Of a DNA stretch of 64,000 nt, positions 21,588-34,795 are shown one piece after another. A program made the position numbers and the translations under genes. The notes below the pieces were generated by a model that was not told the DNA's origin, did not search any database, and saw only the letters and a program-made list of their open reading frames with translations. The stretch's first letter is position 1. The number at the start of each line of letters is the position of its first letter. The DNA lies in assembly GCA_013396995.1 (NCBI GenBank), contig VWZP01008345.1:530946-594945 (forward strand), given 5' to 3'. The DNA is from Dicaeum eximium (taxonomy: Eukaryota; Chordata; Aves; Passeriformes; Dicaeidae).

Positions 21588-23513
21588 GTAACTGAACACA
21601 CCTGCAGAGAGGCTCTTCCCCCTGTACTGGGTGTGGAGAGCTGGCTGAATGCGTGGCTGCAGCAAGGAGAGGGAAGGGAAGCTTTGGCTCCATCAGGCAG
21701 GTGGAGAAAGAGATGTGAAGAAGCTCTGATCTTAATTTCAGGAGAATGAAATATAAGTTCTCCTATGTTTTGGCCCTGGAGACCTGCCACTGCATGGTAA
21801 GGTCACAAAGCAACTCTTTGGCCTTCTTGGCGTTGGTAATGGGCTGTGCTAGAAAGGAGGAAAGCTTTACACATCTCTGACTGTACCACTATTACTTGGT
21901 AGCACTTGTGAATTTATTGCAAAAGGTTTTTTCAAATGGTCCAGCTCAGGTGCTTTCATCATGTCACAAAACTCCTGTCTTTCAGTGTTAAGCAATGTTT
22001 ATCATCTTTAAAAAAAGCTTAGAAGTTGATTCATGTGCGTGCTAGAGACTTACATAGCACAAGGCAAATGCATTTTCGTTATTATATTCATCAGCACGAT
22101 CATATTAAAGTTTATCTCGTGGTTTTGGGAGCCTTAGTCATGAGGTTTTGATCACCCAGGTTTGGCAGGACTGTCTTAAAAGGTTTAATCAGTTCCTTTG
22201 TGATAGTTTCCTCAAGGCAGACACGAGAGCGAGTCCTGTGCTCCAGGGTGCACTCGGTCTCAAGGCTGTATCTGGCCTGTGTATCTTCTACTGAGAATGA
22301 ACAGCCACTTGTTTCAAGGTCACCAGATTTGCAATTCTATCCCTCCAGCTCCTCTGGGTTCCCTGCATAAAGCATGTTTGTTCAGGCTTTGTGTGGGATG
22401 GGGAATGTGTTACCCTACAGCACAGGAATGATGACTGCTCTGAAACAGAGATCTTTTCTTTACTGTAATGTGCTGTCTACCAGGCCTGCTTGAAGTCAGT
22501 GACACAGGCACTCACAAAAAAAGCAAATGAGATCTTATCTAAAAGAGTCTCTGCTGTCCCAAACACTAATCCCAGGGAATTCTCCGGCACGGAGTAAATG
22601 GCAAGTCTTAAAAAACTCCTGCCAGAGTGCAGAGCCTGACCTGCTCCAGGCTGTGAACTCACAACAATATTTCAGAAGACATCCAGGTAAAGTGAGCTGG
22701 AAAGGAAAGTTCAAAATTAGAATAGATGTAAAGGCAGCTTCTGACATGTTCTGGTGAGAGAGCCCCTCACATGAGCACACAGCACCAGAAGGCTGGGGCT
22801 TGCTCTTCCCACAGAGGCACAAAGCGAGCTGAGATCACAAAGCCCACAGCATGCGCCATCTCAGAGCAAAACTGAACATCCTCAAAAGAATTTTCCAACC
22901 ATCTGGGGCATTCTTGAACTCCTTGGCACTTCAAGACCCATGCTCAAATATGAGCAAGGCAAAACAAAGAGTTTTTGAAAGCTAATGGTAATTGAGTAGT
23001 ATATAAAGCAGTTATATCCCCAAAATTGTGTCAAGCACAGAAAAAAAATCTGGGCAGGACCACTCAGAAGTGGAGAAACCTCAGCCACAAATGGCACCTC
23101 TCCCAGAGACCTCCTAGCAGCAAATCCATACACAGAAAATGCTGCTCTGCCTCTTCTGAGCCCCAGTGCCACAGTACCCTTTGCTCTCTGCATAACACGT
23201 GCCAGTGCTGCACTGTCTCCAGGCTAACATGGGGGTCTGGAGAGTGTTCCCCACCCCTCCTGCACTTGGAGAGCCTTCCTGAGCCAGGCAGCGTGGGGTG
23301 GCTGTTGGTCTGAAGGGATTTTCATTGAGTAATTATGTAGTTTTTAGCTGAATCTTAACATCCTAACGATGAATGGTCCCAAAGGTGACATTTTAAGTCA
23401 TCTTTGCCCATGGAGAGAAACAGTTCATGTCCTCAACTCCAACCCATTGCTTAAGACAAAGTGTCACGTCTGAAAATGGGAACTCAGTGTCTTTTCCTGT
23501 CCTATCCCAACAG
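21588..23513 (+). other. XYLT1: XYLT1 intron, 1.9 kb
   Basis: This is the shortest intron in the window, running from donor GTAACT to acceptor CCCAACAG. No repeat or internal exon is recognised. Short open frames near 22.5-23.3 kb on both strands lack family features. Confidence 0.85.
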
Positions 23514-23776
23514 CAGACTGCCAGGCCAACTTTCTTCGCCCGCAAGTTTGAAGCCGTGGTGAATCAGGAGATCATTGGCCAGCTGGACTATTACCTGTAC
23601 GGGAATTACCCGTCGGGCACGCCGGGGCTGCGCTCCTACTGGGAGAACGTGTACGAGGAGCCCGACGGGCTGGGCGCCCTCAGCGACGTGGCGCTCACCA
23701 TGTTCCACTCCTTCTCGCGCCTGGGCCTGCGCAGGGCCGAGAGCTCCTTCCACACCGCTGGGGACAGCAGCTGCCG
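23514..23776 (+). CDS. XYLT1: XYLT1 coding exon (residues 589-676 start), probable exon 9
   Basis: This 263-bp exon encodes 87 codons from QTARPTFFARKF to AGDSSC plus two bases of Arg676. Its acceptor is CCCAACAG. The FARK motif holds Arg598 (23541-23543) and Lys599. These fit the basic pair that contacts the UDP diphosphate in related enzymes, and Arg598 is a human disease site. The exon bridges the end of the Branch domain and the start of the xylosyltransferase C-terminal domain (Xylo_C). It is very GC- and CpG-rich compared with flanking introns. The donor reads GTCAGT, with an unusual C at +3. The frame stays open past the donor to a TGA at 23970-23972. Confidence 0.97.
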
Positions 23777-26700
23777 GTCAGTCCTGCCTTCCTCACTGCT
23801 CCAGGGGACACCAGTCCTGCCAGGCTCTGGGGGAGGCTCATCCTGCTCGGCTCTGCTGGCTGGAGCCTACGGCCACGAGAGGGGCCAGGCAGCTGCAAGT
23901 GCACAGCGCTTATTTCCAGGAGTATTTATGTCCGTAATAAAGCGTTGGTTATTCCGGGTTGACATTATGTGACCTGTTTGCTGCACTTTTAAGGAGCTCC
24001 TCTCCAGCCTGATGAAGACTGACAGGATCCAGTTGGGCAGTGCTACCCCCGCTGCTGCGTTTCCCTTGATTAATTTCAGCAAGTGTATTATAGCCTCAGC
24101 TCCTAAACCCTCCGTGTGATTGCAGCAGAGGTCGTGTTCACCTCTATTATGCTTACCAAAAGCAGAGGACAGGATTTCAGAACAAATCTGAACACAGGCA
24201 GGTTAATGGTCCTTGCTTGTTTGTTCCCCTGGGAGCACACATGGAGTACAGAGAGCTTGCTTGGCTCAGTTCGCCTGCTTGGTGCAGCTCTCTGTGCCAA
24301 AAGTGCTGAAACTGGTGAGATCTATTAGCATCAAACACAGAAAATATATGCAGGTGTTTATATATCTATATATAGGTAGATACATTTATCTCAAATAAAA
24401 GCCCTTGTTCTTTAAAAGGAAATTCCCCCTGTATTCTAGATTCCTTTTTCACCATAAGCTGGCTAAGAAGAATTCAGTCTAAAAGGGATTTGAAGGAAGA
24501 ATTCTTGAAGTTAGAGTTGCACAGAAAAGGCTCTCTTCATGGTAGATGTTTGCTGCCTGCAAACACATCTGGAGCTGTTTAGATTCAAAGCAGAGAGGGT
24601 TCATCTCTTAAAGTCTTACTTTAACATCTCTTAATTCCTTCTTCAGAATGTATTTCTGAAGCCTGCCCTTTTTTATCCTAATAGAAAACATATAGAGCCT
24701 AAGTCAGCAAACACTCCATGTGCTTTGATGGATGGACGTTGCCCATGTTGTGTTCTCGAGAGGGAGCCAAATGTGCCTTGACCTTCCTAAATTAGTCATG
24801 GAAGTGCTGAGCACTGTCCCATTTAGAAAGATGTGGCAATAAGTGCTCCAGATTCCTATTAGAGTTTTGTCAGTGAAGGTTACCAGTGCAAAGCAATAAA
24901 AGATCAATAACAATTAGATAGAAATAATCACTAGTATCATGCCTTCCTTCTATGAAATAAAGGTAGACCTAAGGAAGTCCTGGGTCATTTGTCCTGCAGA
25001 GTGAAGCCAGCAAAGAGGATGGGGACTATGTATAACCTGTACTGAAATAATTTGACAATTACTTTTGTTCTCAGTCCTTTTGCCAGTATTCTGATGCTGA
25101 TTTATATCAATTATCACTTTTCTTTCTGAGGAACTTTCCATTGCACAGGAAGTCAAGGTGCTTTTCAAGCTTTCTCAGATTATAGATAGGAACACCGTGA
25201 CTGAAGCTGTCTCAGGATATAGCACAGCTCCTTTACAGCAGGCTGGAGCCTCATGAAACAGTGCAGGGAGGAATTGCAAACAGTGATACGGAGTGGAGGC
25301 TTCATTTTCATACCTACCTGAGCCCCCTCAAGACACTGTGAGTCAGCATCCAGTCCAGATCAGAGAAAGAGAAATGATCTTCAGGTTTATGATTCTCTTC
25401 TCTTTTGATACTGCACTGTCCTTCTGGGCATTTGCACCCATACCTTTCCTCTTTCCCTCTCCAGATTTTGCATGTCTCTAATGCAGTGATGGAAGGATGG
25501 ATTTGTGCTGAGCACCTCGGCAGTGTTCCCTTGGCTGTGGGGCTGGGCACAGCCCCAGGCTGGCTGATCCTGCATGCAGCACCCCAGCTCAGCTGCGAGG
25601 CAAGCAGCTCCTGCCTCGGGTTCCCCTTGGAGTCAGGGCCATGCTGCCACCCCCAGCAGCCCAGGAGGTGTTTATAGGAGCAGCTGCCTTGCACACTTTC
25701 CTGACCAGGGCCAGCCCACAGCCTCAGAAAGCTGTGCCCCCCCGAGACTGCTCGGGTACCAAAGGAGATTGAGTGTCAGCATCTTCTGTGGGAGCGACAT
25801 TAATGTGTGATTGAGATTTAATTCATTTTTTCCATCTCTAGGCATTTTTACTCTCCGCTGCCAAGAGGCAATTTACTCAGACTATTTCAAGGATATTGTA
25901 AATATTTGCTGCTGCACACATAGAAAACAGGAGGTCTTAGTACTCAGAACAGAAGTCAGATTGTTGCTGGCATTGGCTGTGTAGCTTTTGCAGGTTTTGC
26001 TCGGTCTGTCAGTGGTGCCTGATCCCTGTTGGTACCCTGTCCTCTTATGTTGGTTTCCCCAGGTCTAGAGAGTTCCTTCTGGGGTGCTGCTGACCTCGTG
26101 CAATGGAAAATCCTCCTTGGTGCTCATCCTTGGTACTCGTCTTTTAATTGTGGTAGCAAGCCGGGGGAGTCAGGCTGAGATGAGTTACTGGGAAGGTGTG
26201 ATGCTGCTTGGTTTGTTTTGCAGTTAATGTCAGTGCTGTAAAGTACCAAAATATTTGATTTCTGAGCTATGAATAATACATTTTTAATTATTTATGCATC
26301 CATATGTACCCAAACATTGTTACAGATGTTTCTGAGGCCATAGCAGACAATCAACCACACATTTTAATTATTTGAAGCTGTGACTACAAAGTCTTTAAAT
26401 CTCAGCTGAAGGCTTCCAGATCTCTCAATGGTTTTGCCCAGTTGCTTGACCTTTTTTCAAGGTAGTTTTATTTTTTTGATTATGAGTAAAAAAATCACAG
26501 CAAAAGCAATCTCAAGTCTTTCAAGAATGTGACATTTTTTCCTAAAATATGGAGACCTAAAATGGGGATGGGATCCTGGTGTTCTTTGCTGCAGTGCCAC
26601 CCTGCAGAGCCCTGCCCTTGGGGTGGGTGGTTTGGGAATGGAGGGGGGCCCAGGGGTCAGTGCCTGGTCACACAGCACTCCCTGCTGTCCTGTGCAGACA

Positions 26701-27132
26701 GGCACTGACCCTGCTGGGGCAGGAGAGGCAGCTCTGGAGCACAAGCACAATCCTGGGACATCCTTTATCCCACAGTTTATCAGCAAAGAGTGCTGCACAC
26801 TAACAATCTGTGTGTGTCTCTGGGTGCCACTTCCTACCAGGAGAGGTGGTGAGGGAGAGCAGCTCTCTGGCACACAGAAGGACTTCCTAAAGAGCTTTGA
26901 GCTGTGGATATGGAATTAATGAGCCTGTATTCTTAGTAACGTATTTTTACGTTTCGGGGTAATCGGAACAGCCTAAGAATGTTTGATAATGAGTCATGAG
27001 CACATTTAAAATCTCTTAATGTAAAGTGGTGAATTTTCTAGTTGAAATGAATGCTTCTAAAGCCACTAGCTCCAAGTAAATGGAGATTTCGTGTCTCTCT
27101 TATGTAACTGATGAGCACATGCTGTTTTACAG
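23777..27132 (+). other. XYLT1: XYLT1 intron, 3.4 kb
   Basis: The intron opens with GTCAGT and ends with GTTTTACAG. An AATAAA hexamer at 23936-23941 lies about 160 bases past the donor, and the exon's reading frame remains open to 23972. Short AT-rich stretches occur near 24.35-24.38 kb and 26.27-26.3 kb. No repeat family or extra exon was recognised. Confidence 0.8.
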
Positions 27133-27328
27133 ATACTACCCCATGGGCCATCCAGTTTCCATCCACCTTTACTTCCTTGCTGACCGTTTCCAAGGCTTCC
27201 TGATCAGGCACCATGCAACCAATCTGGCTGTCAGTAAACTGGAAACTTTGGAAACATGGGTGATGCCCAAGAAGGTGTTCAAGATTGCGAGTCCACCGAG
27301 TGATTTTGGGAGGCTGCAGTTCTCAGAG
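27133..27328 (+). CDS. XYLT1: XYLT1 coding exon (residues 676 end to 741), probable exon 10
   Basis: This 196-bp exon completes Arg676 and encodes 65 codons from YYPMGHPVSI to DFGRLQFSE. Its acceptor is GTTTTACAG and its donor is GTGAGT. It lies in the xylosyltransferase-specific C-terminal domain. Blocks such as HLYFLADRFQGFLI and LETLETWVMPKKVFKIA are nearly identical to mammalian XYLT1 as I remember it. The domain packs against the catalytic domain and is not found in other GT14 enzymes such as the core-2 GlcNAc-transferases. Both splice phases fit the neighbours. Confidence 0.97.
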
Positions 27329-30300
27329 GTGAGTGTTTGTAACCACCCATGCACACCTCTTGCATCACAAGAGTGAACATTAATCAGCAGCCCTTGGAAA
27401 CTGTATTTCCATGTAAATTTGAGGTGAGGGTGGCTTTCTAACATAGTGTACATCCTCATCATAGGAGGAGATACCGTTGGCAGTTCAGGTCTGTGGTCAA
27501 TGCTTATTTCTTACATTAATCTGAGTGTCCTCACACCCTTCTGTTATAAAAACAAATGGAAGGCTTTTGTTGTTGTCAAAGGGGATCAGTAATTTATAAG
27601 GAACTTTAAAGTTTTGCCACCTTGTTTGTTGCAAGGCTCCTGGGGAAAATGCCATTTTCTGCAATTCCAGATGTCAATGGTGACATGTTTAAATGTGTCT
27701 CTCAAGAGTACGCTGAAAAAACCTCGTAAAATTAGTGGTAGTCAGGTACTGATACCACATGTGAGCAGAATATTGATGTTGTAACACAAAGGAGAAAATT
27801 ATCACAGCAGTGGCTGAGATCTCCCACAAATCCTGTTATTTGTCCAGAAATTTGTCCCAGTGTCTGTCACTGAGTATAAAAAATCTACCTGAAATCTATC
27901 AGGAAAGTTGACCACTAATAAGACCTGACATCTGTGTTCTGTTTTAAGGATACAACTGTCTGAGCAGTTAATTTCATGATTTTTCTTGTTAAGCCGCAAA
28001 TTTCAATTAAGGTATAAAATTGATTGAAGAAATGTCTTCCAGTCATTATGGCTAAGTCCATAAATTCCCATCTTCTTGGGCAATTAAGAAATGCCTAGGT
28101 GGGATTCAGTGTTTTGGTGTGCATGGCAAATCCATGACACTAATGTGCCATTAAAGAGATGGATGCAAAGTGTGTTTCATTTATCAATGTGTCAGATGGT
28201 AGGCCTGCCATTTCATGCTGTGATAAATGTTCATACAAGCTCCAATTCTTGTGATTTGTAGGACTATTTCTTCTGCTTATTTAGTACTTTTAAGAATTTA
28301 ATCACTGGTGAGCTTTTCTGAGCATAAGGAAACATTTTCCTATATTTCAAACTCAATAAAAAGAGTTTTGATAGCTGCTTATTTGTTTTCATTATATTTT
28401 CCTCACCTAACCTCTTTAATTGTCCTCTCCTTTCATAGATGATTCATATTTTAAAAGACCAGGAGGTAAAAAGTAAATAATTTAACTTCTAAATTTTTTT
28501 TTTAATTTCTGCCTTCCCTTGGCCTGCAAGGATCTCTGCCTCTGAGCCAAATAATTGTCTCAGTTACCCTGCTATAAATCCAACATTAAATTTTTCAGCT
28601 TCAGTGTGGTTGGAAAGCTCTGATCTGCTACTGCTTATTAAAATGCCACTGCTTTGTCAAGGTCCAGCATGTGAAAAACAAACGTAGCAGTTTAGCTAAG
28701 ATGGAAGCATCAGTGTTCACAGAAAATAAAATTAAGATTTATGCTTATTGGGACATAGAACTGCTTGTTCTTCAACAACTTCCACCCCACGATCTGGCAG
28801 GAATTTACAGCTGAATGGGGCTATTTTAGCTGGGAGCTTTCTCCTCCCTCCCAGCTCGCCCCACTGGGGCCGGCAGGAAAAGCTCACAAATGTGCTGCAC
28901 TGAATGTGCTCCCGAGTGTATTTGTGACCCTGATGCACAGCTGAGATTGCAGAGATGATGGGATCTCTGCAGCCCCTGCCTCCTGCCCTCTGCTGCTCTC
29001 AGGCTCCACTTCCCGAGGAGCAGATTTCACCCCATACCCTGGAAGGACAAGAGGGAAGGCATCAGCCAGCTGGGCTGCCCCACACCTGGGGGGACATGAA
29101 TGACAGCATTTCGATGGCACATGGCTCCTGCAGGCTGAGTCAAATAAAATAAACTGACAGGAAATCCAAGAGAGATGATTTCCAAGCATGGAACTCCCAC
29201 ACCTCCTGAAACTGGCTCGTCCACAATGCACACACTGTGTGTCCTGCCAGCCTGGGTTCAGGCAACTTCCCCGTGGAGGGCAGGGGATTGATTTGCTGCA
29301 CGGAACTGAAAGTCTCAGCTCACCGTCTGTCAGATGAACGCTGAATTTCTGGTCTTGTTAAGACTTGTGATACATCACAGAGAATAAAATAAACTAGGTG
29401 GCAGGCAATTAGTGTGCATTGTGTGAACCTAATGGTGCTGTTTGTGGTGAGCAATGAGACACGAACCCATAATCAGGGTATAATTTATCTTGGGAAAATT
29501 TTATCTTGGTTCAAACAGAGATAGAAACAGAAGTTTTGAGCCAATGAGAGATTTCCAGCTTTCCAAGCGTACCCCATGCACAGTGCTTGCTCTTGAAGCC
29601 CAAAATAAAGGTGATTAAAATAATAATGTGGAAAATGTCCGTTTCTGTGCCACATCCCTTCATAATTTATCAGATATTCACTACTGCTTGATTCCATCCC
29701 ATACTTGGTGTATTTGAAAGTGAAAGCCTACTCACAATGTTTTAAAGAGCTGTGAAACTTATTATAGGGCTGTAGTATCTCTTGCCCTGTAAAATCGGAC
29801 ATCTCAGTACTGGGAACTCAGCTGTGTAAAGTTCAAGGGTTATAAACCTCTAACCAGTGCTTCAAGTAAAATTCCCTCTAAAATACTGTGCTTCTAAAAG
29901 CAGCTGGTACTGCAAGTTGTGCAGCATGGGAAAGTATGTCCCCAGCTGGAAAGCAGATATAAAGGGCAGATCCCATGAACAGTGTACGGCTCCCTGCCTT
30001 TCCCTCCCCGAGTGCCTGTGGAGCCTTGGTGTGAGCCCTGGAACTTAAGGTTTGCTTTAGGGAACCCAATGCCATGCCTGCACAAAGCTTAACAACCAGA
30101 CAACAATTGTGTTACAGTTTTTCCCCAAGAGCAGCCTTAGCTCTTCCACAGAGCAGTCTGATAAACCTTTGTGCACATGAACACATCTCAACATCTTTTG
30201 TGCAGCCTGGCATGGAGCAGTGTCACCTGGAGCAAGGGGACTGTAACTTTCTGATTTATTATCTCAGGGATGAGAAACTAAAGAGAGGGGAAATAGTTGG

Positions 30301-32275
30301 ATGTCAGGAGTGAGTGTTTAATTTTTGAGGATGAAGTAAGTTTTCTGCAATGAATTCTTCAGTAAGAAATATTGAATGTAGTGGAAAGAGCTTCCTTACC
30401 GACTTTTCTTTGCCCAGGAGGGTGTAAGTTTGTTTCACTTGTTGTGACTTTATTCTTTCCAAGTCCCTTGAGTACCAGTAGGTGTGATATGGCCACACCT
30501 CAGTGAGGGTTGGCAGAGTAGATAATAAGGTCTGGTCAGGAAATTTTCTTTCTCAGCTGATTTCCATACACATTCAGTCAGTCTTGTCAGGACAGCACAC
30601 ACTGACAGCTCCTTGAGGCATTCGATGCTTGGGTCTGATATCTGGGCTATGCTGTCTGGTTTGTTTAGCTGGTGTGCTGGATGAAATACCTCTGAAATAC
30701 CAGAAATGCTGTGTTGATTGCAGAGTAGTGGAAGGCTTATTTTGTCTCATACTCTGCAGTGTCATGGCCTGGTAGGAGGAATTCGTGTGATGACAGATGG
30801 AGTTAGGGTGGTAGGGTTTTATTTTACTGACCTTGTAGCATTTTGCTTGCAGTCCTCCTGTAATTTGTCTGCCAGCCACAGGGATTTATTTGGAAGAAAC
30901 TGGAGACTGGACAGTTTCCAGTACAGGTAATAGGCATCAGGTAATCATTATGTTTTGGGGATTTGGGGAGATTTAGGCATTATATTGGAATCACTTATCC
31001 TCATGAAGTGAAATGAAATCTAGAAGAAAAATCTCTGAAGCAAATAAGCTACAACTATTTCTTAGGCTCTCAGGAAAGCAGGTTCTGACCATGCCCTTGT
31101 AAGGTGAAGCTTAGGGGCAAGGACAGCTCTGTGTGGGGAAAATCAGCAATATACACATATATTTTGAAAGTGGGGATCCTGCCTGTGTGTGCATGGGTCT
31201 CCAGAGGTCACCCACAGAGGCTTTCTGTACAGGGAATAAATCAACTCTTTGGTCATCTGCACTGTTTGGAGAGTAGGGCAAAAGAAGACCAGAAGGACTT
31301 TGAGGGGTTTCATACTAGAAAGCAGAAGTGCAGCCCTCAGTCCTGTGGTCACAGGAGAGTTGATGGAAAGGTTCAATAGTGCTCAGCCTCATAAACACAT
31401 GCTGGCTTTAGTGCTGGGATACTGAAGTCTTCCCTTGGCCTAAGAAAGGCAGTAACTCCATTTCCCTGCTCTCTGGTCAGAGATGCTGTTTTCAGTAGTG
31501 CACAAGTGTTAGTGGCAGCAGCTTGGAAGTTTGTGTCATCCCCCAGCTTATGGGTGAACCATTGACATTCATATAAAGAGCACTGGAACATGAAAGCTGC
31601 TAGGAAAAAGAAAGGTCAATTAAATATTTACACTAGATGGTGCATCAGCTGGTTTACTGTTAGCAAGTAAGTGAAAAACAATGTCACTATTATGAAAACA
31701 AGAGTTTACAAGAAACAAATTCCCACATGAGGCAAGGAGCAAGGAGACAGCAGCTCATGGGTGGAGTGTAGTAAGGGACCCAATGTGACTTGTCCTAAAG
31801 TCAGCAGCTGAGTTGTCTTCCCTGGTCTCAGCAGCAGCTGGGCAGGTCTCTACTGCAGGGTCCATCTCTCAAGTGTGTAACACATTTTCATGACCCAGGA
31901 GATGATGGGTCACTATTTTTTTTTTCTTTTTTCCTGTGCATAGGCTGTGTCCAGCCACCAGCTTGGTGCCTTGTTGACTGCTTCTGTGGAGGGAAGAGAG
32001 AGTTGCTATCACGTGTTGTGTCACTCCTAAGATAAAGAAAACCAATCATAAGGGAGCAATCATATCAATCATAAAGGGAGCAAAAAAGCAAGCCTTCTTG
32101 CCTGCCTCACAATTTGTGAATGCATTATGATCTTAGGTCATGTTGCATTTATATGTATGTATAATTCATGTGATTAGAGAAATATGATTTTTGTCTCTTG
32201 GGAGCCCTTATTTGCCAGAAGGCTCTCAGGTGCTTACAGAGATGATGCTACCAGCACTGTGCTCCTTCCTTTCAG
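27329..32275 (+). other. XYLT1: XYLT1 intron, 4.9 kb
   Basis: The intron runs from donor GTGAGT to acceptor CTTTCAG. It contains an interrupted tandem duplication at 32043-32083 and is otherwise unremarkable AT-rich sequence. No coding content or recognised transposable element was found. Confidence 0.85.
32043..32083. repeat. Two-copy direct repeat, about 17 bp
   Basis: CAATCATAAGGGAGCAA at 32043-32059 recurs at 32066-32083 with one extra A, separated by six bases. It lies about 190 bases before an exon acceptor. It is probably a replication-slippage product. Confidence 0.75.
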
Positions 32276-32609
32276 ATTGGCACCGAGTGGGACGCCAAGG
32301 AAAGGCTTTTCCGGAATTTCGGAGGACTCCTTGGGCCAACAGATGAGCCAGTTGGGATGCAGAAGTGGGGGAAAGGCCCCAATGTCACCGTGACTGTCAT
32401 TTGGGTGGATCCCATTAATGTAATTGCAGCAACATATGATATTCTTATTGAATCCAGTGCTGAGTTTACTCACTACAAACCACCTCTGAATTTGCCCCTG
32501 CGACCTGGTGTCTGGACAATAAAAATTCTGCACCACTGGGTACAGGTAGCTGAAACCAAATTCCTCGTTACTCCTCTCACCTTCTCAAATCAGCAGCCTA
32601 TCAAACAAG
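32276..32609 (+). CDS. XYLT1: XYLT1 coding exon (residues 742-853 start), probable exon 11
   Basis: This 334-bp exon encodes 111 codons from IGTEWDAKERLF to SNQQPIKQ plus one base of Glu853. Its acceptor is CTTTCAG and its donor is GTAAGT. It forms most of the C-terminal domain. Residues 745-747 read Glu-Trp-Asp; in human XYLT1 this is the Asp-Trp-Asp motif that mutagenesis linked to activity. The sequon NVT gives Asn777, a known N-glycosylation position in the human protein. Segments LLGPTDEPVGMQKWGKGP and YKPPLNLPLRPGVW are strongly conserved. The frame stays open for a few codons past the donor, to a stop near 32636. Confidence 0.97.
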
Positions 32610-34772
32610 GTAAGTTTTATTATTTGCTACAGGAATAATATAGATATTTTGTCTGTATTCACTGTAAATGCTGCTGATAAAAATGAAGTAGCTGTGTATT
32701 AGAAAAGGATTAAAGAAAGGGATTTTATAGATACTAAGTCAGAAGAAACTTTTGCACTAAGACAAGTGAAAGTGTCTGTATGCAGTTGGTAAAACACAGC
32801 CACTTTGAACAAAAGACTGTTTGTGTCTTTAAATTATGCACAGTTCAGAATCCAGAGAACTTCAGACTTCCAGTAATCTAACAGCCATCATAAAAGCCAT
32901 CATTTAGAAATGGAAAGAAAAATTGACTTTTCTGTGCTGCTTTTCATTCATGTTTCCTCTCAGAAACTTACATGTGTTTAAACTGTTGTCTTGACAAAGC
33001 CTGTGTGTTTAACAAGAAAAGCATTAATATACAAAATGCTGGATTAGACACAATTACCCTAGGCCAGAGCTCACCTGACATATTGTCAGGTCCAGGCATT
33101 CTCTTCTGCCTGATACCTGCCAAAACCTGCTCAGTACATGCCAAACAGCAGTGTTACAGAAATATCTACAAATGCAGTCCTGGACCAGACCCACACTGAC
33201 AGTTTTTAGAAACTGTTTTCTTGCTTGCCACAGCAGCCCTGAGCCATCCAAACAGAGAGGCCACAGGGGCTGGCAGGCTCTGCAGGCTCCCATGTTTGCA
33301 TGGCACAGGCATCATCCAAATGCTTGGGTCTGCAGCCAGTGCCCAGGACACTGCTGGGAGAGGAGGGAACATTTTACAGCCACACCTGGCTTTTTATTCA
33401 GTAAGATCAAAACAAGCTCGTTGCTCTGAATATCTTTACCATTCTTCTTAAAGTGCTCAAGTGCTTCCATCTGCCCAGTATTAATATTCAAAACTTTAAG
33501 ACATCTTAAATTTCCTAGATACATGAATGATCCTATTAAGTTTTCAGAAGTTCTTTTTCCTGACAAGGCAGCAAATAAACTGAGTCAGGCATTTACCTTC
33601 CAGCATAACGTGCTGCTTCTGTAATGCAAACAGCAGCAGACAACTGCTGAGAGCTAATGCAGCCCTTATCTCACTCAACAGGAGTTTGATTCCACACATT
33701 TCCAGCACAAGAGTGAACTTACTGATTTCTGCTGCTAACATTTGGTGGCATCGTTTCTTAAGCAGAAGCTAAACCACCTCCAGCCCTCTGCTGTTAATAG
33801 CTAATAGGCAATGATAAATTGTGAACAGACACCATGTGTAGAAGGGGTACATTTTCAGAGTTTGAGGCAGCCTGCTTCTGAATGCAGCTGCTACCAACTT
33901 GTCTGCTGGAAATTAATGAATTTCATTTTCTTTGGTAATTTAACATTTAAGGCATAAATTGGATGGAAAAGGTGGCATGTAGCCAGCAACCTTGCTGCTT
34001 TTCCCTACAATGTGAGAACCCCATGGACAGGTAAACATGTGTCAGACTTCAAAAATAAGCCCACACTTTATGGTGTAAAGACAAAACTCCCTTTGGTTCT
34101 GAATTGGGAATAATTCCACTGAAATTGTGTTGCCCTGTATTGCCCATTGATACACTGGGCTCACATTTTTTCTTAAAAAGCCTGTTCATTCATATGGTAA
34201 CTAGAATCTACTACAGGAATGAAATATAAAGCTCGGGAACAATATTGTCTAGGAAGAAAGTCTCAGGAGTGGTTTGCTATGTGTAATCTGTAGATGACTG
34301 AGACATGGAGGTAGAGAAGAAAGTTAATTACAGGGGCAGGTAGTGACACTGCACTGTAGTTAGAATTATATTTACAATGCAAATTCCTGTTGTGGTTTGG
34401 TTTTTTTAAAGGCTTTCTGTCTCAGTGACACTATTGTGCTCTGTGCAGGCAATCATGATTTACCTTTGATTTCCAGCTTTTTGTCAGTTTGTCACCACTT
34501 TATTCTTTAAATACATTTTTCTCTGCTAGATGAAGGCATAATGAGAGTATGACAGAAGAATTAGAACTTCTAAAAGAATGAGTTCTGTTACTGTAAACAA
34601 TGCAAAAATTGCCAAAAATATTCTAAAATGAAGGAATAGTATTATTTTCTTGTCTTAACATTGAAAGTAAAACTAAAATACGTCAGACTTCTTCAGGAGT
34701 TGTCAGTAGAAGAGGGGAATATGTTTTATTAGGGATTTCTTTAAAATTTTTCTTTTTCCAGCCATCCTCCCT

Positions 34773-34795
34773 CACCACCACCACCACCACCACCA
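34773..34795. repeat. (CAC)n microsatellite
   Basis: Seven perfect CAC units plus a partial unit lie in the intron, flanked by a pyrimidine-rich stretch. It is likely length-polymorphic. Confidence 0.9.
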
